A DNA stretch of 64,000 nucleotides, from assembly GCA_029204225.1 (NCBI GenBank), contig CM055099.1, positions 55,676,386-55,740,385 of the forward strand, read 5' to 3'. Positions 37,291 to 49,048 of the stretch are shown piece by piece; position 1 is the stretch's first letter, and every line of letters begins with the position of its first letter. Source of the DNA: Diphasiastrum complanatum. Lineage: Eukaryota; Streptophyta; Lycopodiopsida; Lycopodiales; Lycopodiaceae. The translations under genes were made by a program, and so were the position numbers. The notes under the pieces were generated by a model. That model was given only the letters and a program-made list of their open reading frames with translations, searched no databases and was not told the DNA's origin.

Positions 37291-40260
37291 TTACCGCCCC
37301 ATTTCAGACATGAACTTCTCGTACTCTGACTCCACAGCAGCAGTGTGCTGCTGACCACTTGAAAAAGTAGCTGTGTTTGTAGCCCAGGGTGGAGGGGCCC
37401 CACTGCCCCCTGGCGCAGGGGGTTGCTGGGAGGGGGGACCACTAGGAGGCATTGCTGTGTAGTATCCTTGGAATTGAGAGGAAGGATAGCCTGAATTGCT
37501 TGTCATTCCCATTTGAGGAGGCACATTAGAACCTGTCTGACTTCCAGCCCAACCTACACTTGAAGTATTTGACGGTGCAGCATTGAATTGCGAGCCATTT
37601 GCAGGAACCCCTGGCAAGGCCTGGGATGGTAGGCCTTGAGGCGAAAAAGCTTGTGATGGATACCCTTCATAACCCATATTTTTTGCATCCTGAAGAGGTG
37701 GTCCCGAGTAGCTAGGTGGAGTAGGTTGAGATGGAGGACCTGCATATCCTGAAGACAATGGAGCAGCTGAAGATGGTGGTCCTGAATAAGGAGTATAGAA
37801 CCCACCTTGAGGCGGCCCGTTATATGCAGGGGAAGGGCCAGAAAATTCATGACGCTGTGGCCCAGGAAAGGGGCTTCCATGAGGAGGAGGTGCATTTGGT
37901 CGTGTCATGCCAAAATGATTTGTGGGCTGACTAATTCCAGGAGGAGCTACCCAAGGTGGAGGAGCCATTCCTCCGCCCATTGGGGCACCGCCTGGTGGAT
38001 GATGAGGAAATTGTTGCTGTTGCTGATACTGCTGAGAAGGGTGACCACCAGCACCCATCATGTCCATGCTAAAAGATGGACCCCCTCCAGGTGGTCCGGG
38101 TGGAAGTTGGCGGCCTGCCACTCGCACAGCTAACATCTTACCATCGATCCTATAGCCATTCATGTGAGAAACTGCCTGAGCTGCAAAAGCTGCACTTGAA
38201 TATTTCACAAACCCGTAGCCTTTGCTCAAACCATTCAACTTATCCCTGATCAGCTTTACGCTTTCCACCCTTCCAAACGGAGCAAACAATCTCATCAAAC
38301 CAGCTTCATCCACAGAGACTGGTAAATGACCCACATAGAGGTTTGAATCATCCGAGTCTTTGGTGAATTTACTCCCAGGAAAGCCCCCCCCAGCAACAGG
38401 ACCGAAAGGATTCATCCCAAAGCCTTGCTGCTGTTGTATACCGCCTGCATTAGATCCTGCAGACACAGCTGTTCCACCACCAGGAAAGAGAGCTCCTGTT
38501 GCAGAACCACCAGCCCATTGACCACCACTCATTTGTGGTCCAGGAAGAGCAAGTGTGGGACCATTCTGTCTTCCAGGAGCAGACCCCCCAACACCTCCAA
38601 GTGCACTCTCAGAGCCGCCTCCTAGTTCCGCCAGAAAGTTTTTGTATTCATCATCCATCTTGTTTCCCTGAACAGAGCCCTTGAGGGGGCAATCTATAGT
38701 GGGATGACCTCCATCGCCACAAACCCTACACAGCACATCGCTCTTGAACGTTGAATGCCTGGAGGGGCAAGCATATTGCCGATGCCCCAATTCTCCACAT
38801 AACCGGCAGTACTCATCATCTCTGACTGTGCCATTTAGAGCTGCAAGTTCACGCAATTGAGCTCTTTTGTGCTCGTTAATAACTTCATCAACAGGAACCA
38901 GAAGCTTTTCAACCATTGCTCCAGCCTTTTCCAAAGAATCCTGATTGTCTGCTTCAATAAGCACATGAAGATCTTCATTTTCAGATGAATCCGCCTTAAA
39001 TTCTCGCCTTTGATGGGACCTTCCCTCCTTTACAGAACCCTTACCCCTAATCACGATTTTTGTGCCAGTTTCCCTCTCCATCCTCTTTTGTGTGTTTCCT
39101 CGCGGGCCTATAATGAGCCCAATGAAATTGTACCCGGGATAATCCTTAGTTGGGATAAATAACTTCTTGTAAAGCTTGGGAGGCCTGTAATCAGCTGGGG
39201 GTTTGTAAGCAGGATTTTTTGCAATGAGCTCTGCAATAATTTCCTGTCTTTCCTGAGTCAATTTTTCACGAGCCCTAAATTCACGAGTATTGATCCTAAT
39301 TCCCATATTATCATAAAGTGGTTCAGGCGACGGAGATCTAAACCCATCTGGTCTATCATCAAATAGCTGCCCTGTCTGTAACTTCCTGCTAATTTCAAGC
39401 AGCTTGATGTTAAGGGCCTGGATCTCTGGATCTAAATCGATTCCACCCGCAAGCTCTTTTACAAAATCAGGTAGCTGAATCTGCCCTAACAAAGGGTTCT
39501 TGCCCTCATCAGACTCCCATCTAGATTTTCTTTTCTTCGATTCTGCTGCTTCGCTTTCATTATTCTCTTCATCCCCTTGAGGCTGTGGATCCCAGCGACT
39601 CCTCCGCTTCTTTCCAGGGTTACTAAGCTCTGACGTGGCCGTATTGCCATCACCTGCCTGATTAGCTTCTGCATCATCCTCGACCCCCACAGAGCGGGAC
39701 GGCGGCGTAGAGGCGGATGGCTCAGCACCTACAGATCTAGGCATTCCATACGCATCTAAACCCTTGCTATCTGTTTGCAATGACAAACCCTCATTGTAAG
39801 GTTTTTCAGCCTCATCAGAACTAGGGACCTTTTCGACGGCTACTTTTACATAGTCTAGAGGTGCTTCTGCGTCTTCATAGCCAGCATCTGCATCTGCTAC
39901 AACCGTACTGGCTTCCCTCTCTTCCTCACCTTTATACGCATCCATCTTGCAGGTATCCCCTTCTTGAACCGCCAATGCCTCCCCGTTCTGTTCATAACAC
40001 ACCTGCTGCTTCTGTACCAAAAAGCCTCGATCCTCAGATTCCAAACAAGAAGGCTCTTGCTGAGGCTGTTCCTTTGCTTGCAGATCTACATCCGCGCCTG
40101 CGAGCTCTACATAGCCGGCGGAATAGGAAACCCCATTCTGCTGCTGAGGTGAAAACATTTCTGAGCTTATTGCAGCACCAGCAGCATCATCCATCACCGC
40201 TGATTGATGCAATCCCACGGCCACGCCGTGCTCCATCACCAATGCCTCTGCCGCTTGCAT
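37291..40260 (-). CDS. SF1: Splicing factor 1 / branch-point-binding protein
   Basis: Intronless frame of 989 codons from the ATG at 40260 ([12 protein letters not shown]). SF1 recognises the intron branch point and contacts U2AF65 in early spliceosome assembly in the nucleus. Residues about 217-224 and 242-249 carry two U2AF-ligand motifs ([16 protein letters not shown]). The SF1 helix-hairpin lies near 255-360, and the KH/QUA2 region near 365-460 ([17 protein letters not shown]). Two CCHC zinc knuckles, C-X2-C-X4-H-X4-C, lie at 485-498 and 511-524. An RRM lies at about 639-716 ([18 protein letters not shown]). A long Pro/Gly/Gln-rich tail ends in [11 protein letters not shown]. The RRM is typical of plant SF1. 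The protein is longer than the roughly 800 residues I recall for Arabidopsis, mainly in the acidic N-terminus. The frame is open 55 codons further upstream, but that part translates a GA microsatellite, so the internal ATG is preferred. Confidence 0.95.
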   Translation of the reverse strand: MQAAEALVMEHGVAVGLHQSAVMDDAAGAAISSEMFSPQQQNGVSYSAGYVELAGADVDLQAKEQPQQEPSCLESEDRGFLVQKQQVCYEQNGEALAVQEGDTCKMDAYKGEEEREASTVVADADAGYEDAEAPLDYVKVAVEKVPSSDEAEKPYNEGLSLQTDSKGLDAYGMPRSVGAEPSASTPPSRSVGVEDDAEANQAGDGNTATSELSNPGKKRRSRWDPQPQGDEENNESEAAESKKRKSRWESDEGKNPLLGQIQLPDFVKELAGGIDLDPEIQALNIKLLEISRKLQTGQLFDDRPDGFRSPSPEPLYDNMGIRINTREFRAREKLTQERQEIIAELIAKNPAYKPPADYRPPKLYKKLFIPTKDYPGYNFIGLIIGPRGNTQKRMERETGTKIVIRGKGSVKEGRSHQRREFKADSSENEDLHVLIEADNQDSLEKAGAMVEKLLVPVDEVINEHKRAQLRELAALNGTVRDDEYCRLCGELGHRQYACPSRHSTFKSDVLCRVCGDGGHPTIDCPLKGSVQGNKMDDEYKNFLAELGGGSESALGGVGGSAPGRQNGPTLALPGPQMSGGQWAGGSATGALFPGGGTAVSAGSNAGGIQQQQGFGMNPFGPVAGGGFPGSKFTKDSDDSNLYVGHLPVSVDEAGLMRLFAPFGRVESVKLIRDKLNGLSKGYGFVKYSSAAFAAQAVSHMNGYRIDGKMLAVRVAGRQLPPGPPGGGPSFSMDMMGAGGHPSQQYQQQQQFPHHPPGGAPMGGGMAPPPWVAPPGISQPTNHFGMTRPNAPPPHGSPFPGPQRHEFSGPSPAYNGPPQGGFYTPYSGPPSSAAPLSSGYAGPPSQPTPPSYSGPPLQDAKNMGYEGYPSQAFSPQGLPSQALPGVPANGSQFNAAPSNTSSVGWAGSQTGSNVPPQMGMTSNSGYPSSQFQGYYTAMPPSGPPSQQPPAPGGSGAPPPWATNTATFSSGQQHTAAVESEYEKFMSEMGR

Positions 40261-40273
40261 TAATAAGCAGACG

Positions 40274-40278
<5 letters not shown>

Positions 40279-40309
<31 letters not shown>
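40279..40309. repeat. (CT)n microsatellite in the SF1 5' leader
   Basis: About 15 CT units, read as GA on the transcript strand, ending about 18 bp upstream of the SF1 start codon. GA/CT tracts in leaders are common near plant promoters and may bind GAGA-type BPC proteins; that role is inference. Confidence 0.9.
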
Positions 40310-40313
<4 letters not shown>

Positions 40314-40362
40314 AGATCAAAGAAAAACACGAAGGACAGGAGAAACGAAAAGAAGAGAGATG

Positions 40363-40370
40363 ATATATAT
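40363..40370 (-). promoter_or_regulatory. Possible SF1 TATA box
   Basis: ATATATAT about 100 bp upstream of the SF1 ATG. Transcription would start near 40335 and leave a leader of about 75 bp that includes the GA tract. A leader intron further upstream cannot be excluded. Confidence 0.45.
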
Positions 40371-40439
40371 GAAGGAAAAAGAGCGGCTTGTTTAAGCCCA
40401 CAGAAATAGTAGGTTTTGATCCCATGGATATAATATTTT

Positions 40440-42030
40440 AGGGTTAGGGCTCCATATAGTTCTACTTTTTGGATTGTTGACTCTCTTTTTAGGTACAATT
40501 CTAAGTGACTCCGAATTTTGGCATGTGGCATATTTGTTATTGGGAGTCTTTTCGATGAATAATTATCAAAATCTGACAAACTTTGATCGGTTTCACGATT
40601 ATCTAAGCTGCATCACGAAAATTTACCTCAATAACTCAGCATATCTTTCCTTTATTAACATAACATTTCACTTCATACTATTGATTGCTCTTTGCTTTAT
40701 CATTATCTAATCAAGATTGGTTGTTTTGTATAAATTAGATATTCTGAATTGAAATCTTTTGTAACAGTACATGGATTTGTGCGGATAGTATTGATATCCA
40801 TATGGCATGGATTTGTCTTGATACTGAAATGGATATCACTGCCTAAGATTATTAAAACATCTTGATTTGCTATATTGTAAGTCTAGCTTGCTCCTCTAGG
40901 TACACACACTATAATGATAGGATATGAGCTTGTGAGTATTTGGAAAGCATGGATATGCTCAAGAAAATTGACATTGGTATACAACCTGTTGAGTTCGCTC
41001 TCAACGGTTGTAAGGCTTGAAATGGCATGGATTTTTCCCGAGACCTACCTATATGTCCATGTCGTACCTATCACGTTTCATTTAATGACTACGATAAACT
41101 TAGCATACTTATGATTGTTTTATCATGTTTTGATATGGACCTGTACCCTGGAAACTGATAAGTATGGCATCTGTCCTGATACAGTAATATGAGGAGTTGG
41201 CCTATTGCTATTACTTTTACTTCAATGGGAAGATTATACTATTATTCACAAGTGCTATTTATGTTGTTAAGTTGTGATACTTATTTTTGACATGGATAAC
41301 AACTAACACTTGTCTTCCTCATGTGCTAACTTTCACAGTGTGCTTTCAGTACTATGAGAACTTCCCAGCTTTTACTTTACCTAGTTGGATTATGAATAAA
41401 GGCTTCAAAGTATTCACATTATATCTTGAACTAAGACATATATGTTGGTTATTGGCAAGAAGAATTATGGCATCCACACAGGAACATACGATGTCACTCA
41501 TCCAGGTTAGTAATAGTAAACTCTTACTTGATGAGTTTTTTTTTTTGCGAGTATTATTGAGAGGAAGACTAGTGAATGCAAATTTAATGCATTACTTGCA
41601 TTGAAATCAATAACTTCGGCATAACCGATTAGGCTTTTTTACGATATACTCATATGCTCATTTTATTCTATACAAATTGTTCTTCCATGTGAAAAGACAG
41701 ATCTTTCAAAACCTTGATCAAAGCCAGTCATATATCACCTTGGTGATGTGATGGTGAGATGAATTTATTAGAGATCTCAGTGAGATATTAAAAAAACCCA
41801 ACTTATTGATCCAATTAGTCTATTTTATACTTCTAAAAGATGTCTAAGTGATCAATATATCTGATGTCATTTTGGTCAAGTTATTTCTATGAGTGAGCGA
41901 CAAGAGAAACCCTTTGATGAGATAGCACCTTAGAGATTGATTTAAGGAACACATGAGAGAAACAATCAATACATGGCTTATATCTTAGAAAATCATTATT
42001 TTGAAACTCTTTTGAATGAGTCCTCTGTAT
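40440..42030. other. Intergenic upstream of SF1
   Basis: No gene recognised. Short recurrences of a gcatggatttgtc-type phrase near 40800-40815 and 41025 hint at old repeat sequence but no family is evident. Confidence 0.4.
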
Positions 42031-42059
42031 TATGCACAAACCTTGTCAGACTCTAATAC

Positions 42060-42390
42060 CAAACCAAAATTCACAATTCACAAGATCACAAGTCAACATA
42101 GATAGAAAACAAGACAATAAGCACTCTCAGATTAGAACTCCCAGAGTAGTAATCTTCTGAAAATCCAAACATTGTACATATAGTATTCTTGGTGGCAACC
42201 CATGCATGACCAGGGTTGTTGACAAGAGCCATGTTCCGCATCAACTGTCTAATCACTCGAACAACTATCCCTAGTCTGCTGATTGGACCTTAGACCCAAT
42301 GACATAGTAAATGTACTTTAATATAAACACTTATTGGGCATATTTATTTCTAGGGACTATTTGTCTCATTCTGCCCCCACCTTACCATTT
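42060..42390 (-). repeat. Diverged copia LTR relic, copy 1
   Basis: Shares ordered blocks with 42880-43130: acatagatagaaaa, cactctcag, acatatag, ggcaacccatgcatga, ggacc and actttaat. Divergence is high, so this is an older relative of the LTR next to the minus-strand copia at 43.1-44.3 kb. Sequence between the copies (42390-42880) shows no coding frame. Confidence 0.5.
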
Positions 42391-42879
42391 GACATATGTA
42401 TGATCAAGAACTCATCAATGAATAGATCATGAGTTCAAGGCCATAAATCTCTTAGAGATCATGAGTTGAAATTTATAAAGCCCCAGTAACCTTTGCAAAT
42501 GGCTTCCATGGCCTAAATCTTGGATCAAGAGTTACATGAGCAACCAAGATCTTGACCCACATCTTGAATTAGATAGAGAGTTTAAATATCAACACACCAT
42601 TAAGATCATGGGTTCAAGGCTATGTACCCGTTTCTCAAAGCCTTTGAACAATCATAATAGCTAAAATTTTAAGTTGAGAACTGCATCAAAATCTTGACCT
42701 TTACCTTGATCTAAAATTTGATTTTCTAATGGAGGCCATAACAACCTTAAAAAGTGACAAATGCCTAGCATAAACATAGGAAAAATGTTGGATGATCATC
42801 CTTTTAATCCGATCTATAATTTGCATCCATTCATCTATCCAGTTTCACTTAGAATTTGCTTTGCGCAAGAACATAGATC

Positions 42880-43130
42880 ATGCTACACAGTGACATAGAC
42901 AGAAAAACACTCTCCACAGCAAGCTCACATAGCAACTGTATTTCTCAAAATGAAATTACACTATACATATAGTTGTTCACTCAGGCAACCCATGCATGAC
43001 CCAGGTTGCCGTTGGTGGGACGCATGTCCCATCGACTTGCCTCGTGGCAAGGCCAACTGATCCTTATCAACTGATAGGACCCACAGTACAGTAGCACAAT
43101 GATTCTACTTTAATTCTAACTCTCTCCCTT
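42880..43130 (-). repeat. Probable 3' LTR of the minus-strand copia element
   Basis: On the minus strand a purine-rich ctttaagggagagag tract ends RNase H and is followed by this non-coding stretch. It matches the relic at 42060 in block order. Confidence 0.6.
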
Positions 43131-43139
43131 AAAGTAGAG

Positions 43140-44350
43140 TCTACTTTATACAGTCATATACATAGCTTTAAAGCTAACAAACTTTAAGTACAGAAAGCTT
43201 TGATCTAAACTTATCAAAATTTTTTCCAACAAGTGGCTTAGTGAAAATATCAGCTAGTTGTTCTTCTGTGCTACAATGAACAACATGAATTTCACAACTC
43301 AGCAGCCTCTCACGTATAAAGTGATACTGAATCTCAATGTTTTTAGTTCACGCATGGAACACTGGATTCTTTGCTAGCTGAATGCCACCCTGACTATCGC
43401 TATGTAAAGTCGTGGGATTTTTCTGCCTCAAGCCAACTTCTTCCAAGATTTGTCTCAACCATATAGCTTCTTGTGCTGCACTACACATTGTCTTATACTC
43501 TGCTTCTGTGGTGGATAGAGCAATTGTACTTTGCTTCTTACTAGACCAGGAAAAGCAACTACTACAAAACTGGAATACATACCCTATGGTGGACCTACGA
43601 TCATCAAAGTCACCTCCCCAATCCGCATCCACATAGCCACACAACTAAGGTAAACTATCATGCTTCCTGTAAATCAAGCCATAATCTGAAGTGCCTTTCA
43701 CATAACGCAAAATGCGTTTAGCTGCCTTCCAATGCGTTTCCGTAGGTGCTGCCATAAACTGACTTACAATGCCAACAACATAGCATATATCTGGTCTAGT
43801 TGTGGTAAGGTAAATCAAGCTCCCTACTAACTGTCTATACAGCGTAGCATCAAATGACTATGACTCATCAAGTTTAGAAAGCTTTTTACCTGGCTCAATA
43901 GGAGTATTTACTGGTTTGCAATCCTGCAACCTAAACCTCTGCAGCAACTCTTTGACATACTTCACCTGTGTTAAACCCACTTCGTGTCCTTTTTGCCAGA
44001 CCTCTACTCCAGGGCAATAATGCATCAAGCTGAGATCTGTCATCTCGAATTGTTCCATGAGGTCTTTCTTGATCATGTCTATCATCTCTTGATTATTTCC
44101 CGTAATAATCAAGTCATCAACATAAAGAGCAATCAAAGCAACCATACCATCGAAGCATAAGACATATAGATTTCGATCAGAATGTGTTCTCACCATCCCC
44201 TTTGAACGAAAGCGCTTTCTTCAAGCGACATACTTTATTTTCCTGTCCCTTCGCTACAAAGCCTTCAGGTTGATCCATGAACACTTCTTCTTCTAACTCA
44301 CCATTTAGAAAAGCAGATTTCACAAGGCATCTTGGGAGGCTACCATTGTT
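43140..44350 (-). pseudogene. Ty1/copia RT and RNase H, 5'-truncated
   Basis: Minus-strand readings give [20 protein letters not shown] and [10 protein letters not shown], a deletion, then ALYVDDLIITGNNQEMIDMI with the YVDD site, LVGSLIYLTTTRPDICYVVG, the RNase H block [37 protein letters not shown] and ADIFTKPLVGKNFD. The RT is missing the segment between KKAL and about [12 protein letters not shown]. Stops lie near 43340 and 43645. Upstream pol and gag are absent. It is a dead fragment. Confidence 0.85.
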
Positions 44351-44718
44351 GTTTTTTCATAGAGATTTACTTCTTTATATCATAACGACAAGAGAAAAGT
44401 CTTTTATGTCCATAGCTATGTTTAAACATTATGTAAAAATATTTATACCAAGTGTACGGAGTATGCTAAACTGCTTGCTTTGTGAAATCTCGGTAGACAA
44501 CATACCTTTGTTTGGAGTACGAAGTCGTTTGGTTCTAAAATGAACCAGATTGTGAATGACAACAGGCCCTAGTTATCAAACAGTGCTACATTATCACATA
44601 AACCGGTAAGCATTTAGTATCGCATACTAAGCGTAGGTTGATGTTAGAGAGGCTACAATCATAGATAGTCCAGAGAGTGTATACATTTACTTAAGAGTTG
44701 AGTCAAAAAGCCATCTTC

Positions 44719-45740
44719 TATCCATTATTGGATAATAGAAGGTATGTATACATGAAGCTTTAGAGAATAAAACCTTTTTTTAGCTTGTTGTCCATTGTTG
44801 GTGGACAATGTGAAGGATATCAGATATTCAAGATCCAATCCAAGTCCCAAATCTTTGGTTACAATAAGGAGCAAACCAACAATCATGCCAATGTAGAAAA
44901 ATCAGCATCTACACACAAAATGAGATGCAAACTCTAAGAGATATTGATCAAACCTGAACCAAAACATAAAATATGTTTGCTACAATTACAGTACCCTACT
45001 GTATTTCACACGTGTGGAAACGAAAATAGCAATAAATGATCATTCTACACACAAGATTGCAAGATAACACCAAGATAGTGCACCAATGAGTAGTAGAACC
45101 CAAAGAGAACCATGTATAATGATGAAATGAGAGAGAGAAGAGAGAAGATGTGTCTCTCCATGAGTTACATCCTTTTATAGAGTTTCCAAACCCTATTTGG
45201 CCACTTGGCTTTCCCTCCAGAATGTAAACCCTACTATTTTTGGGTCTAGATTCAATGTACCCAAAGTTCAAATTTGAATCTCTCTCAAACTCGACTACCA
45301 ACACTTTCCCACACTTTCCAAAAGTGTTTATTGAATGTATTTTAAACTAATATAACTTCAAAAAGTTTGTCTCTAAGTCTAAAATGAGTTTTGGCCTCTT
45401 ATTGACAATTAACCAAAATATGAATAAACTAGACTAAACTAGTTGAAATCTCTCACAGACAACAAGCAACTTTACTCATAAGTGCATAAAAAGTGATTGC
45501 TCCTACTGTCCATCGCTGGATTGTAGGAGTGGTGTAAGCAAAAAGCGGTACAAAGTGTTTGTTGTCCATCGCTGGCCAGGTTACACCTCAACTTATAATC
45601 CATCATTAGCAGAATGAAGTGTATACAATTTGTCCATCGCTGAGAAAGTAATATGCTACCATCGCGACCAATGAGGCGCGCTTCAAATTTTCTACTAGAA
45701 AGCATGATCTGTCCATCGTTGTGGACATGTTAACATTTTT
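44719..45740. repeat. Cluster of dyad-symmetric TCCA-N-TGGA elements
   Basis: Dyads lie at 44719-44734 (TATCCA-4-TGGATA), 44788-44808 (TTGTCCA-7-TGGACAA), 45500-45529 (CTCCTAC outer arm, TCCA-TCGC-TGGA core, GTAGGAG outer arm), 45531-45587 (GGTGTAA outer arms around a tgtccatcgctgg core) and 45720-45737 (TGTCCA-6-TGGACA). Further single copies of tgtccatcgctg or relatives occur near 45595 and 45630. The zone lies just upstream of a copia gag-pol relic and may be its LTR or leader. Confidence 0.7.
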
Positions 45741-45914
45741 GTTGGATTATTCTCCTTCTTACTAATCGACTAATCAGTTTTAATCCTCATCCATTGTTTA
45801 TCCAGTTTTGCGGATTTTCTTGTGTTTTTATATAGTCTGTAGAATTACAAGTGTTTTTACACAGTCTGCAGAAATACACAGAGTTTGACAATGGTGTCAT
45901 ATTTTCTCTCTCTA

Positions 45915-46790
45915 CAATCTAGACAATAGTACTCACACTATTGAAGGTGAAGGTATTGTAAGATTGCAATTTCAGCATGATCAGTTCAAACTACTATCAA
46001 AGGTTTTGTGTGTTCCTAAACTTTCTACAAATCTATTATCAATAAGTAAAATTATAGATTTAGGTCATAAGGTAGAATTCAAATCTGATCAATGCAAAAT
46101 TATTGATAGGAGTAACAAGATCCTTGCACTCGGCAAGAGGCAGCAGAGATACTTATATAGATTGGCTCATTGTTATTCTAAATCTAGTCAAGTCTTAAAA
46201 ACCTTTGTTTCAGTCAATAAAGCATTACTATGGCATCATCGCTTAGGACACTTGAATTGCGCATTTGTTTTGAGCATGTCCAGACAATCCATGGTTTTTG
46301 ATCTCGACTATCCTACTGGTAAGGTCGATCTCCATGACTGTCATAGCTGCATCTTTGGAAAGCAAGCTAGGATTCCTTTTACATCAAACCATAGGCATGT
46401 AGCAAAAGATATGTTAGATGTTGTTCATTCGGATATTTGTGGACCTATGCAAACTCCTTCATTATTGGATGCAAAGTATTTCATCACTTTCATTGACGAG
46501 TTCTCTAGAAGAACAATTTTTTATTTCATTAAGCAGAAATCGGAGGCCTTCACCAAATTCAAGCAATTCAAAGAGCATACTGAGAATCAAACTGGCAAAA
46601 GAATCAAAGCTTTGAGGTCAGATAATGGGAGATAATACATCTCCACTGAATTCAAGGAGTACTTGCTTGACAACGGCATTGAACAACAATACATTACCTC
46701 CTATTCGCCTCAGTCAAATGGTCTTGCTGAGAGAAAGAACAGAACCTTAGTTGAATCGACAAAGTGCATGTTATCACAACTCGCTCAAAA
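45915..46790 (+). pseudogene. Ty1/copia protease-end and integrase fragment
   Basis: The frame encodes TIEGEGIVRLQF, VLCVPKLSTNLLSISK, the GAG-pre-integrase block ALLWHHRLGHLNC, CHSCIFGKQARIPF, the integrase core HSDICGPMQTP and FITFIDEFSR, then RSDNGR and a stop at 46633. It continues in frame to NGLAERKNRTLVESTKCM. It then joins a gag zinc-knuckle segment, so it is a recombined end. Stops and the missing RT make it inactive. Confidence 0.8.
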
Positions 46791-47880
46791 CAAAAAGAAG
46801 ATGTTCTACAAATACTGCAAGAGAATGAATCACGAAATCTAGGACTGTAGAATCCTCAAGATCAACAACAAGAAGAAGAAGTAGAATGGACTAGCAAGCC
46901 AATGCAGTCATAGAACCCTAATGAAGGTGAGCAAAATGCTTTTATGGTAAACCATCAACATGTCCAACAACATGAATAATGGTCCTTGATTCTGGAGCTA
47001 CACAACATATGATAAGCCATCAAAAATGGTTCCATGACTATTTGACCTATAGTACAAAGAAGTTTATTCACCTTGGAGACAATAGCTCACACATGATAGA
47101 AGGTGAAGGTAATGTTAAGTTGCGTTTTCAAGGTGGTGAACCCAAACTCATTCCCAAATCTTGCTACAAACTTGTTAGCAGAATCACTAATTTAGGGCAT
47201 AGGACAGAGTTTGAATCAGACTCATGTAAAATTCTTGATACGACAAATAGAGTCCCTACACTTGAAAAAAAAAAGAAGACAGGCTTACTCAATGTTACTC
47301 TGTGACTACTGACCATGCTTTAAACAACTCAGTCTTGATCAATAAAAAATTGTTTTGGCATTATAGACTTGGGCATTTGAATCATACATCTATTTGTAAT
47401 ATGTCTTTGCATTTTTTAGTTCTTGATCTTGATTATCGAAGTAGGGACTTCGATCCTCCAATTTGGCAAGCTTGTTTTATAAGAAAGTAGGCTAGAAGAC
47501 CTTTTAAATCAAATAAAAAACACGTATCTAGAAATCTTTTAGAGATAGTTCATTCATATATATGTGGCCCAATGCAAACATCATCATTATTTGATGCTAA
47601 ATTCTTTATTACATTCATTGATGACAATTCAAGAAGAGTTGTTGTATATTTCATGACAAACAAATCCAAAGCCTTCCACTCCTTCAAGATCTACAAAGAG
47701 CATATTGAGCTATAGACAAGAAGAAAGATCTTAGCTCTTAGGACTGACAATGATGGTGAATATATATCTAATGCATTCAAGGAGTTTTGTTCAACCAATG
47801 GAAATGAAGAATAGTTTACAACTTCCTACTTTTCACAGTCCAATGGACTTTTTGAAAGGAAGAACATGAATAACTATGTA
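46791..47880 (+). pseudogene. Second copia fragment: gag zinc knuckle, protease, integrase
   Basis: Begins with QNKKKMFYKYCKRMNHEI and, after a stop, DCRILK, a zinc knuckle with one Cys replaced. Protease follows with VLDSGATQHMISHQKWF at about 46980, then LFWHYRLGHLNHTSI, IVHSYICGPMQTSS, FITFIDDNSRRVVVYFM and LRTDNDGEYISN. It is related to the 45915 fragment but clearly diverged. Stops lie at 47305, 47490 and later. RT is missing. Confidence 0.8.
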
Positions 47881-49048
47881 AGCCTTACAACAAAATTCTA
47901 CTATATTCAAAAAAGACAAATAACAATCTTTATCAAGCCTCACAATTGCACATTTTTTAATCCTTGCTCCGGAGGAAGAAATTAGATCGCAGCTCTTGAT
48001 TTCAATTTCATTGAAAGTCCCTCTTGTATTTCTCTTTTAATTTAGGCTCTGATTTATAGACTGACGGTGTGGCACCAATGGTTGTTGTCACTGATTGAGA
48101 ACCATCTACTTCCTGTGAAGGTTTGAGGATCCCAATGTGTCCCAATATCACTTTGACATCTTGAGCAGGTCCTACGTCTTCAGAAGTATCTAGAACTTCA
48201 CTAAATATAGCTTTTCTGTTCTTTGACTGATGAAGATTAACTTGAAATGTGGGCCTTCTTTAAATTCTTGGCAAACAATGGAGAACATTAGATGATGAAT
48301 AAGTCAAAGATGCTGATACCACATCATTGACAGTCCCAAGGTGAAATCCTCATGAGCTTTTGAAAAATGTTTACATTGGGAATTTCAAATCAATGTAATG
48401 AGAAATGACTACGGAAACAGCCATGGTGATATACCCTAAGATAGTAATTTTTAACTATGACCAGCATAGAAACAAACTTAAAACCCTTCCAAACGGGGCT
48501 GAATACGGCGCCTGCAGCCATACTCGGGACCAAAACTTTTGATTTAGGATTTTCTTGGCAGCAGCTCCATGAAAACATTTAAACATCTAATTATTGAATA
48601 AGGAATATTTTGGTAACTATAAGGCTTCTTGTCCTTTTTGTAAGATTTTATTTTGGGCCCTTTTCAATCTCTAAGGAGGATAGCATTTTGGGATTTAGGC
48701 TATAAAACCCACTTTAGAGACACGTCTGAATTATTCCAAACAATTTTTCTACTGAAACTTTGTTTGACAACATGAGGACAACACCCAATGTGGGAGCCAG
48801 CAAAGAGTGCAAATTCAAAAAACAATTGGAGAACATTGATTCTTCAAACACATTATATTTGCTGATAAAAACCCAATTTGCTTTTACATTTGGAATGACA
48901 TATGTATATGAGCCAATTTTTTTTACAAACCATTACAAAACAAGCGTGAACACTAAAATGTAGTTCTATTAGTTTGTGTGGGAGATCTCTGATTGCAGTT
49001 GTCAGAGAGCCTGGCCGTTTTTTATTGTCAACCTCTAAGCTTTGCAGA
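47881..49048. other. Intergenic, presumed 3' region of the dehydrogenase gene
   Basis: No gene recognised. The part closest to 49049 should include the 3' UTR of the minus-strand gene. Confidence 0.4.

Noticed and set aside
40261-40425. N-terminal extension of the SF1 frame (55 extra codons)
   Set aside because: It translates a GA microsatellite (Arg-Glu repeats) and a hydrophobic stretch foreign to SF1, and lies upstream of a likely TATA box and leader. The ATG at 40260 fits better.
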